NCBI GenBank assembly: GCA_045580005.1
Contig: JAZNMZ010000061.1
Coordinates: 6,804-70,803, forward strand
Source: UMGS1052 sp045580005
Lineage (GTDB): Bacteria; Bacillota; Clostridia; Oscillospirales; CAG-382
Direction of reading: 5' to 3'
DNA length: 64,000 nucleotides
Numbering within the stretch: the first letter of the stretch is position 1; each line of letters begins with the position of its first letter. Below the pieces are notes generated by a model. It was given only the letters and a program-made list of their open reading frames with translations. It had not been told where the DNA came from and made no database searches. The translations under genes were made by a program, and so were the position numbers. This document shows, one piece after another, positions 36,136 through 42,940 of this stretch.

Positions 36136-36516
36136 ATGTTAATTCGATACGATTATTCCAATAATGATGAATGCAAGCCCGATACGACCGAAGTCAACGA
36201 TTTGCCTGAATTAGAGAAAATTGCTAATAAGAATGACAAACAGAATTATGATCTTAATAAGTTGGGGATTTTAAAAGAATTACATTTAATTATTAACACA
36301 ATAGCAGAGCAAAACTGTGATTTCTATGACTATGGATTCGATGAAATAAAAAGAGTGGGATACTTAAAGTATTACATCAGAAAAAGCGGTTATTTGGTCT
36401 CCAAGGATACGGGCGTAATTCAGCTATTGGAAATATTGCAAAAAGCTGATGTAATCAAAATTGAAACCATAGAGCACTATATCGCACTTTCCTTTTATGT
36501 TGTAGTAACAGAATAG
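36136..36516 (+). CDS. Hypothetical protein, cargo region
   Basis: A 126-residue acidic soluble protein preceded by ataaggagc. The second half (LGILKELHLIINTIAEQNCDFYDYGFDEIKRVGYLKYYIRKSGYL) is helical with no motif that I recognise. It is AT-rich compared with the transfer backbone. It has its own terminator and stands alone between the integrase repeats and the first HTH regulator. Function unknown. Confidence 0.6.
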   Translation: MLIRYDYSNNDECKPDTTEVNDLPELEKIANKNDKQNYDLNKLGILKELHLIINTIAEQNCDFYDYGFDEIKRVGYLKYYIRKSGYLVSKDTGVIQLLEILQKADVIKIETIEHYIALSFYVVVTE

Positions 36517-36610
36517 GAATGCGAATCATCTTTGTATTGTATTAAGTGACGAATAATCAATTTAGTGTTGTTATATTATACTGCCATAATATAGCAAACT
36601 AGGATGTATT

Positions 36611-36648
36611 AAAGGGATTTACATAGAAATATGATAGATCCCTTTTTT
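36611..36648 (+). terminator. Intrinsic terminator after the 126-residue gene
   Basis: AAAGGGAT and ATCCCTTT pair across a 19-nt loop and are followed by a run of Ts. Confidence 0.7.
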
Positions 36649-36750
36649 CTATTGAGATAGCTTATGCGTTTTAATGAGAACAAAAAACGAAAAAATAAAA
36701 TTTGCATATTATTGGAGAGTTTTTCATAATTAATTTGTTATATAGGTTGT

Positions 36751-36788
36751 AAGCCACCAATGTCATTGTGACAATGGTGGGCTTTTTT
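36751..36788 (+). terminator. Second intrinsic terminator before the HTH regulator
   Basis: CCACCAATGTCA and TGACAATGGTGG form a near-perfect stem around a TTG loop, followed by GCTTTTTT. Together with the previous hairpin it isolates the downstream cargo operon from upstream transcription. The rest of 36,517-37,027 shows no gene. Confidence 0.85.
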
Positions 36789-37027
36789 GTCAGATTAATT
36801 TACAAAATACAGCGATAGAAGTATTAAGGATAGCGATAATCAAATCACTTGTGTTATGGTGTGTTTGATGGATTTTGGAATAACATATATGCATTGTTAT
36901 ATTATATGTTAATTTTGGATTTAGATCTTTAAGTATCTATTGAGAAAGGAATTCATTATTAACAATTCTTATTTGAATCTTGATGTAGTATATCGTAATT
37001 GTTTTAAAGAAGTGGAGGTCGAGAAAT

Positions 37028-37384
37028 ATAGGCCCTGCTGAAAGAAGACATAAGATTTTGGTATTGCTATGCAGACGTAGGCATGAGAAGATAAATGTTT
37101 TAGCAGCAGAGTTTAATGTTTCTCCAAGGACAATTGAACGCGATATTGCGATCTTAAGTCTCGATGAACCGATTTATACTCAATGTGGTAAATATGACGG
37201 AGGCGTATATATTGATGAATGCTTTACATTAAATCGCGTTTACATGACAGATATGGAGATAGAAGTACTTGAGAAGCTATATGACCAAGCTGTTAATTCA
37301 CAAGTGCTACTAACAAGTGTTGAACAAAACACTTTGTATACTATTATCAGCGAGTATAGTAAGCCCAAAATAAATAAAATGTAA
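37028..37384 (+). CDS. HTH_11-type regulator, apparently starting with AUA
   Basis: 118 residues if translation starts at ATA 37028. The reading GPAERRHKILVLLCRRRHEKINVLAAEFNVSPRTIERDI aligns residue for residue with the paralogue at 39649, which starts with ATG at the equivalent position. GGAGG precedes both by the same 9 nt. The next available starts are TTG codons near 37058, which would remove the first helix. The product is a helix-turn-helix/winged domain of DeoR or WYL-regulator type without a WYL effector domain. It probably regulates the following lipoprotein genes. Confidence 0.7.
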   Translation: MGPAERRHKILVLLCRRRHEKINVLAAEFNVSPRTIERDIAILSLDEPIYTQCGKYDGGVYIDECFTLNRVYMTDMEIEVLEKLYDQAVNSQVLLTSVEQNTLYTIISEYSKPKINKM

Positions 37385-37546
37385 TCGTATGTATGTAACG
37401 ATATTTGCATAGTGGATATCGATCAAAAATTTAATATCTTAAATAGCTCCATATTAGAACTCGGATATGGAGGTGAGTTGTATTATAACATACAGTACAT
37501 GGAGATGTTTATGATATTGAATATAAAATAAAAAAAGGGGGACAAC

Positions 37547-38803
37547 ATGAGTAAAACATGTGAAACCAAAATTAAAGTAGAATTGTCTGCTTTAATTTTA
37601 ATAATACTGTTGATCTTATTATTAGTTTGCGGTTGTGATGATATCGGAAATTATGAAGCTGAAAATCCGACAAACAGCATAGACAATAATATGGATTATA
37701 TGCAAGAAAGTGTTGACGCGCAAGGAGATATAACGCAAAATGTGATCTTTCCTCAAGAAACAAATGTTGCATCAACAAATGAAATCACAATCATTGATGA
37801 TACATCTGAAGGATGTGTTATAGTTGGCGTAAAATCAATGGTGTGTGTTTACGAAGATGATTCAAGGTATACCATTAATACTGCTCTGCTCGCGGGAGTT
37901 ACATTGTCTGGAGGGTGTGAATATGATGTCAAAGTTAAAATATCTGAATTAAGCAGTATAACGTCATTAAAGCCCGGATACTATGACTTGATTTATTATT
38001 GCGAGGATGAAACAATAAATCCTGTTTTAACAAAATTGCTGGTGAAACCTGCCGATAAGACTCCGCCCGTGATAAGCGGTACTGTGGATAAAATAGTCGT
38101 TATAGGAGATAGCGTTTCTTATCGGAAGGGTGTAGAGGTTACAGATAATGACGATGAAAATGTAAAGTTGATCGTAGATGCATCTCATGTCAATCTGACG
38201 AGGATCGGGACATATACGGTTTCGTATTCCGCAACGGACAAGCGTGGTAATACCTCGAGTTTATCAATTAAAGTTACAGTTATTAATAGACCTGACAATT
38301 ATATCGGCAATAATGAGGTTTGTACCGAAGAAGAATTTCAAAAGCTGTGTAATGATATTTTAAAAGAAATAATATTTGATGGTATGACAGATTACGATAA
38401 AGCTGCGGCAATATATGACAGAGTTCATTCAATAAAATATGTAAGTACTACTGTGGGGGATGATAATTGGGTTACTGCCGCATATATCGGGCTTACTACA
38501 GGACGCGGTGATTGTCAAAACTATGCAGCAGCGTCAAAGGCTCTTCTGTCTATGGCCGAAATCCCTAATTATGATATGGAGCGAGAGGGAGGAAAGTCAA
38601 AGCACTTTTGGAATATCGTATATGTGAATGATGGGTGGTATCATTTTGATGCCTGTCCGACATTACCTCAGTATCCGATGAAAATATTTCTTCTTACAGA
38701 TGATGAGGCAATTGCTTATTCTAAAAGTTGTTTGGGCATACCCAATTATCTTATATATGATTACGAGGCTTGTCCATATGAAGTAGTTAAATCGCGAGAT
38801 TAA
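37547..38803 (+). CDS. Transglutaminase-domain lipoprotein with an Ig-like domain
   Basis: 418 residues. A hydrophobic signal region ends in LLVCGC, a plausible lipobox. An Ig-like/DUF5011-type domain (about 170-245) contains DKTPPVISG and GTYTVSYSATDKRGNTSSL. A transglutaminase-core domain follows (about 265-400), with the Cys in GRGDCQNYA, the His in KSKHFWNIVY and the Asp in WYHFDACP, so the triad looks complete. Such enzymes act outside the membrane as cysteine proteases or cross-linkers of protein or peptidoglycan. It is likely transcribed with the lipoprotein gene 12 nt downstream. Confidence 0.8.
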   Translation: MSKTCETKIKVELSALILIILLILLLVCGCDDIGNYEAENPTNSIDNNMDYMQESVDAQGDITQNVIFPQETNVASTNEITIIDDTSEGCVIVGVKSMVCVYEDDSRYTINTALLAGVTLSGGCEYDVKVKISELSSITSLKPGYYDLIYYCEDETINPVLTKLLVKPADKTPPVISGTVDKIVVIGDSVSYRKGVEVTDNDDENVKLIVDASHVNLTRIGTYTVSYSATDKRGNTSSLSIKVTVINRPDNYIGNNEVCTEEEFQKLCNDILKEIIFDGMTDYDKAAAIYDRVHSIKYVSTTVGDDNWVTAAYIGLTTGRGDCQNYAAASKALLSMAEIPNYDMEREGGKSKHFWNIVYVNDGWYHFDACPTLPQYPMKIFLLTDDEAIAYSKSCLGIPNYLIYDYEACPYEVVKSRD

Positions 38804-38815
38804 AGGAGATTAAAA

Positions 38816-39391
38816 ATGAAAAATTTATTAATTGCTATCATACTATTTGTCATATTATCAACATTGGTTTCTTGCTTGAGTTCGGAGAATTCAGAGATTT
38901 CAAGCGACATGATAAATACCGCTTATCAAATGGATAAAGTGGAAACTTCAAGTACCAAAGAGAGTAAATACTTGTTTAGCGTTGCAAGTGCTGACGGCTT
39001 TGTCATATCGGTTAATATGGATATAAGAGATGTCTTAAGTCAATTGGGCGAACCTCTCAAGTATGTAGAATCCCCTTCATGCGCTTATATAGGTTTTGAT
39101 AAAACCTACACATATAGTGGCTTTGCTATTACTACACGGCCAGAAGGCGAAAATGATTATATAAATCTAATTATTCTAACCGATGATAGTGTTACAACTC
39201 CGGAAGGAATATTTATCGGAGATGATGCAAATAATATTAAAGCAGTATATGGAGTGCCTGTCAAGGAAAATGATAATCTAATAAGCTATAAGGATGGATA
39301 TACTTTGCTTAATTTTGTTTTAAAAAGTGGAGAAGTAATCTCGATTGAATATTTATCTTTAGACGAGAGCGATGATATTATTGAAAACTGA
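38816..39391 (+). CDS. Lipoprotein of unknown function
   Basis: A 191-residue protein with a clear lipoprotein signal peptide (lipobox TLVSC near residue 21) and an extracellular domain containing two similar halves (GFVISVNMDIRDVLSQLGEP and GIFIGDDANNIKAVYGVPV), reminiscent of small repeated ligand-binding folds seen in clostridial lipoproteins. It is preceded by aaaggag and lies 12 nt after the transglutaminase gene. A strong terminator follows. Function unknown; membrane-anchored partner of the transglutaminase is a reasonable guess. Confidence 0.7.
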   Translation: MKNLLIAIILFVILSTLVSCLSSENSEISSDMINTAYQMDKVETSSTKESKYLFSVASADGFVISVNMDIRDVLSQLGEPLKYVESPSCAYIGFDKTYTYSGFAITTRPEGENDYINLIILTDDSVTTPEGIFIGDDANNIKAVYGVPVKENDNLISYKDGYTLLNFVLKSGEVISIEYLSLDESDDIIEN

Positions 39392-39480
39392 AACTACAGA
39401 AACTATATGATTATCTTTACTCTTAAATTATATTTTATTGGCATAATTAGCCGATTAAAGAAGCAGTAAATTACATGACG

Positions 39481-39520
39481 AAAATCCGCATCAAATGAAG
39501 TAGCGTTTGATGCGGATTTT
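39481..39520 (+). terminator. Strong intrinsic terminator
   Basis: AAAATCCGCATCAAA (39481-39495) and TTTGATGCGGATTTT (39506-39520) form a perfect 15-bp stem with a 10-nt loop, followed by GTTTTG. Confidence 0.9.
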
Positions 39521-39648
39521 GTTTTGAAACGAACCATTAAAACGATTTCAGATAAAATAATTTGCTCAAAGCACAAAACAGTTTTTAACTATGACATTAC
39601 TTGTCATGGTTAAAATGTAGAATGGTGTCGAAATGGAGGTGCACCATT

Positions 39649-40041
39649 ATGGGACCGGCTGAGAGACGAAATGAAATAATGAGGATACTATGTCGTCAAA
39701 GATATGAAAAGATGAGTGTGTTGGCAGAGGAATTGGGGGTATCAGTACGAACCATTGGAAGAGATATTTCAGCGTTAAGTATTAGTGAGCCGATCTATAC
39801 GCAGTGTGGAAAATACGATGGCGGCGTGTATGTTGTAGACAGTTATTCTCTGAATCGTATTTATATGAAGGACAATGAAATAGAAGTTCTATGTAAAATA
39901 CATAGGTGGGTGCTGATAACAAAAGGGGTACTAGATGATTCGGAAATCAATATTTTGAAATCTATTATTGATGAGTACAGGAAACCTCAAGGGGGAAATG
40001 TTAGCCATAAAGATAGTAAACCAGATAAAGTGAGCATATGA
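39649..40041 (+). CDS. HTH_11-type transcriptional regulator
   Basis: 130 residues from an ATG preceded by GGAGG 9 nt upstream. The N-terminal helix-turn-helix reads YEKMSVLAEELGVSVRTIGRDISALS, followed by the winged stretch PIYTQCGKYDGGVYVVDSY shared almost identically with the regulator at 37028. It lacks an effector domain. Its position directly before the holin, XhlA-like and amidase genes makes it the likely regulator of that lysis-like cassette. Confidence 0.82.
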   Translation: MGPAERRNEIMRILCRQRYEKMSVLAEELGVSVRTIGRDISALSISEPIYTQCGKYDGGVYVVDSYSLNRIYMKDNEIEVLCKIHRWVLITKGVLDDSEINILKSIIDEYRKPQGGNVSHKDSKPDKVSI

Positions 40042-40069
40042 AATATATTTGGACAGAGAGGATTTGAAG

Positions 40070-40363
40070 ATGGATTTTGAAAGTTTCATTAAGCCGGAAT
40101 TACTTATTCTTGTTCCGGTGTTATATATTATTGGAATAGGATTAAAAAAGAGTAAAATATCAAATAGAGTAATTCCTATTACATTGGGAATTGTTGCGGT
40201 AATTTTATCTGCTTTTTGGGTAATAGCCGATTCGGATATTTACAGTTACAAGGATGTTGCTAATGCAATTTTTGTATCTTTTACTCAGGGGATGCTTTGT
40301 GCAGGAGCATCTGTATATGTGAATCAATTGATCGTTCAGGCAAAAAAGGATGAGCGAGATTGA
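40070..40363 (+). CDS. Phage-type holin (Phage_holin_5 class)
   Basis: 97 residues from the ATG preceded by GAGAGGA. Three hydrophobic helices are visible: IKPELLILVPVLYIIGIGL, IPITLGIVAVILSAFWVIA and a C-terminal one around VSFTQGMLCAGASVYVNQLI. The combination of PELLILVPVLYIIG and TQGMLCAGASVYVNQ is typical of a clostridial phage holin class. Holins open the membrane so that signal-less wall hydrolases can leave the cell. A coiled-coil XhlA-like protein and a leaderless amidase follow, but no other phage genes are nearby. Confidence 0.8.
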   Translation: MDFESFIKPELLILVPVLYIIGIGLKKSKISNRVIPITLGIVAVILSAFWVIADSDIYSYKDVANAIFVSFTQGMLCAGASVYVNQLIVQAKKDERD

Positions 40364-40477
40364 AAATGGCATGTAATATTCAAATATTTTAATTGCAAAA
40401 AACATTTCAACTATGACAGAAGTTGTCGTATTAGCAGTTTACAATAATAGCATAGCCAAGCAAAAGAGGTGATAATT

Positions 40478-40768
40478 TTGAAAGAAACGAAAATAGTTTT
40501 AGTTAAACATGAGCAGAGATTGAAATCACTCGAGAAAGATCTATCCGCTTTGATGGCGGTACAAACTGAAATACATGCTATGAATGAGAGCCTTGTGACA
40601 TTAGCCACGGAAATTAAACATACAAACGAGCATTTGTCTAGACATGAGCAAAAAATTGCTGAATTAGACTCTAAACCTAAAATGCGAATGGACCAATTGG
40701 TGACTGCAATAATAGCAGCTTTGGCAGGAGGCATAATTTCTGTGATTTTAGGATTGATTTTTAAATAA
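40478..40768 (+). CDS. XhlA-like coiled-coil membrane protein
   Basis: 96 residues from a TTG start, preferred over a GTG at 40469 because the GTG lies inside the AGAGGTG ribosome site. A long coiled coil (about 5-65: VKHEQRLKSLEKDLSALMAV and following) ends in one transmembrane helix (LVTAIIAALAGGIISVILGLIF). This is the architecture of XhlA, which works with the XhlB holin in Bacillus PBSX lysis. It follows the holin gene by about 115 nt. Confidence 0.75.
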   Translation: MKETKIVLVKHEQRLKSLEKDLSALMAVQTEIHAMNESLVTLATEIKHTNEHLSRHEQKIAELDSKPKMRMDQLVTAIIAALAGGIISVILGLIFK

Positions 40769-41120
40769 TTCTTATGTCAAGGTGAATACTTTCGCGTAAA
40801 CCAATAAAGAAGATGTATTCTTTTATTTATTTAGCAACAAAGTGATTCTTAATATACAATGCAGATGAATTGTGAAATAAGCTTGGCTATATTTTAATAC
40901 TTATGACCGAGGCACTTCTTGCCTGGTTTGATTAATATAATAAAATCACAGCTGTGAATGATTGGGACGCCAATCAAGATAAGTAATGTACATAGTAGGA
41001 GGATTGTAAACGATGTAGTACCAAACAACATGAGCTAAGAAATAAGAATAATTACGTCTGATTACGCAACAGAATTATACGCAGAAAAAATGACTTGTAA
41101 AATTAAAAGGAGAAAATATC
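40769..41120. other. 350-nt non-coding gap inside the lysis-like cassette
   Basis: No gene is seen here. A small hairpin, GATTGG-GACG-CCAATC, lies near 40960-40975. The stretch separates the XhlA-like gene from the amidase and may contain a promoter, but none is convincing. The amidase has its own AAAAGGAG ribosome site. Confidence 0.5.
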
Positions 41121-42095
41121 ATGACAAGTAACGAAGTAAAAAACGAACTTATAGAATTAAAAAACGACCGTTTTAATACAACAAAGTATTGGAATGACCT
41201 CAATGGTGGAGATGCAACTTTATCTAATTGGGGGCTTGCAGATAGTGAATCTAACAACGCCTCCAATAGGTATGGTGATGCAGAAGAATGCTATGGGTTT
41301 GCGTTGTTTTTGGCACACTATCTTTTTGGATCACAATTGGAATACGATAATATCAATGATACATGTGACGGTCATCCAGTGATTGGTGCGGGAGAGTGGA
41401 CACTATACAAGAGCGACCTTCAAAGCTTTCCCATTCAACCGGGAGATATTATTAGAACATACAGCGGACACTCGGCGATGGTAAGAGAAGTTTGTGGGGA
41501 TGGCAATTTCAAGGTAGCAGAATGTTTAGGCAATGGTAAATGTAGAGTGGCGTGGGATTATTGGAGTGGCAACAATGAAGATCACCCTGTTAGCATAGCA
41601 ACTGTTCTGGCCGATGCAAGATATATTTTGAAAGCGCCTACCGAGGATGCTATTGCTCCAGAAGTTGATAATACAACTTATAAAATTACGAATGTTGGAG
41701 CATCAAAATGTCTGAATATTAGAGGCAACAACCTGTTTATTCTGGATAATGCGATTAATGTTGTGTCGTGGCATGATACCGGATCTAACGAACAGAAATG
41801 GGTTGTCTATGAACTAGATGAAAATACACATATCAGATCGGCTATAGATAAGTCATTTGGTTTGAATGTTTATCGTTCTGGCAGCCCTTTCAATTGTAAT
41901 ATTCGCAAAATTGCAGGTAATGAAACAGATGCGAGTGTTGACATAATAGCTGACGGAGAATCGTATAAGGTTAAACTTCACAACTATGATTTGTATCTTA
42001 CTGTAGGAAACAGTAATAACGATTCTAATATCTATTGGGATTCTGCTTCTGATAGTGATTATCAGAAATGGATTTTTACCGAGATCAATTTTTAA
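41121..42095 (+). CDS. Leaderless CHAP/NlpC-like amidase with ricin-type lectin domain
   Basis: 324 residues with no signal peptide. The N-terminal domain (about 30-170) has a papain-like pattern: Cys57 in DAEECYGFALFLAHYLFG, QPGDIIRT, then His117 in YSGHSAMVREV and a downstream AECLGNGKCRVAWDYW. From about 185 a ricin B-type beta-trefoil follows, with Q-x-W repeats NEQKWVVYEL and DYQKWIFTEI. It probably cuts peptidoglycan or a peptide bond at a surface recognised by the lectin part. Lack of a leader together with an adjacent holin implies holin-dependent release. Confidence 0.78.
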   Translation: MTSNEVKNELIELKNDRFNTTKYWNDLNGGDATLSNWGLADSESNNASNRYGDAEECYGFALFLAHYLFGSQLEYDNINDTCDGHPVIGAGEWTLYKSDLQSFPIQPGDIIRTYSGHSAMVREVCGDGNFKVAECLGNGKCRVAWDYWSGNNEDHPVSIATVLADARYILKAPTEDAIAPEVDNTTYKITNVGASKCLNIRGNNLFILDNAINVVSWHDTGSNEQKWVVYELDENTHIRSAIDKSFGLNVYRSGSPFNCNIRKIAGNETDASVDIIADGESYKVKLHNYDLYLTVGNSNNDSNIYWDSASDSDYQKWIFTEINF

Positions 42096-42164
42096 TTAAA
42101 ATCACTATATATGATTCAATGGACTAAATATGGTGTGCTTAGCGTTTGAATTGTAGATAGTAAA

Positions 42165-42203
42165 GGCATGACGGTTTTGATTTTATGTCACAATCGTCAT
42201 GCC
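42165..42203 (+). terminator. Intrinsic terminator after the amidase-lectin gene
   Basis: GGCATGACG (42165) and CGTCATGCC (to 42203) form a 9-bp GC-rich stem closed by a partly paired loop, followed by GCATTTTAATT. Confidence 0.75.
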
Positions 42204-42288
42204 GCATTTTAATTAAGATGTTTTGATAATTCTTGATTTGGTGGTTTCGTGTATTTATATTCGTGTTTTGTATATGTGGAATTTTCTC

Positions 42289-42317
42289 TTGCATTTTGTT
42301 AATTAATGTGATATAAT
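42289..42317 (+). promoter_or_regulatory. Promoter for the ECF sigma / anti-sigma operon
   Basis: TTGCAT at 42289-42294 and TATAAT at 42312-42317 are spaced 17 nt, with an extended -10 TGA before TATAAT. It resembles a housekeeping promoter rather than an ECF one, so basal expression of the pair is expected. Confidence 0.75.
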
Positions 42318-42361
42318 AGTATTAAGAAAATTTAACCAAACACATGAAAGGGATATTTTGC

Positions 42362-42940
42362 ATGCTACCGATCATACTGGCGATCAGAGATGAAGAAGAT
42401 AGAAACTTTGTGTCCGGAATTTACGAAGATTACGGAAAGCAACTATATAAAACAGTTTTTAGTATTTTGAATAGTAACGAAGATGCAGAGGATTGTGTTC
42501 ACGATGTAATAGTAGCTCTCATCGATAATTTGGAAAAAATTAGAACATTCGAATCCAATCATCAAATTAAATATATTATAAAATGCTGTCGGAATATTGC
42601 TCTTAACAGGTATCGCGCAAATAGCGTTAAATCAAGTTCGGAGTTTTCAACATCATATTCAGAAGAAGAAGGGGAGATGGATATTCCCGATGATAATTCT
42701 GATGTTGCATTGCTGGTTGTTGATGCAGAAAACAATAAGCGACTGATTACTCTTATTCAAGATTTGCCGGAAATATATAGTGATGCGCTGTATTTTAGGT
42801 TTTATATCGGAATGACAAATGGTGAGATAGCTAAAATGCTTGGAATTACTATTCACGCAGTAGAAATTAGAGTAAGCAAAGCCAAAGCAATGTTGCGAAA
42901 GATGAAAGGAGATGAGCTGAATGACATTCGCAGAAAATGA
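42362..42940 (+). CDS. ECF-type RNA polymerase sigma factor
   Basis: 192 residues from the ATG at 42362 (GAAAGGG 8 nt upstream); an earlier ATG at 42344 overlaps that ribosome site. Region 2 is visible as IYEDYGKQLYKTVFSILNSNEDAEDCVHDVIVALIDNLEKI and region 4 as LPEIYSDALYFRFYIGMTNGEIAKMLGITIHAVEIRVSKAKAML. It is a compact sigma-70 factor without a C-terminal extension. Its last 20 bases overlap the membrane anti-sigma gene, the usual arrangement for a sigma/anti-sigma pair. Confidence 0.9.
   Translation: MLPIILAIRDEEDRNFVSGIYEDYGKQLYKTVFSILNSNEDAEDCVHDVIVALIDNLEKIRTFESNHQIKYIIKCCRNIALNRYRANSVKSSSEFSTSYSEEEGEMDIPDDNSDVALLVVDAENNKRLITLIQDLPEIYSDALYFRFYIGMTNGEIAKMLGITIHAVEIRVSKAKAMLRKMKGDELNDIRRK

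Noticed and set aside
39649..42095. Complete prophage around the holin
   Set aside because: No capsid, terminase, portal or tail genes occur anywhere nearby.
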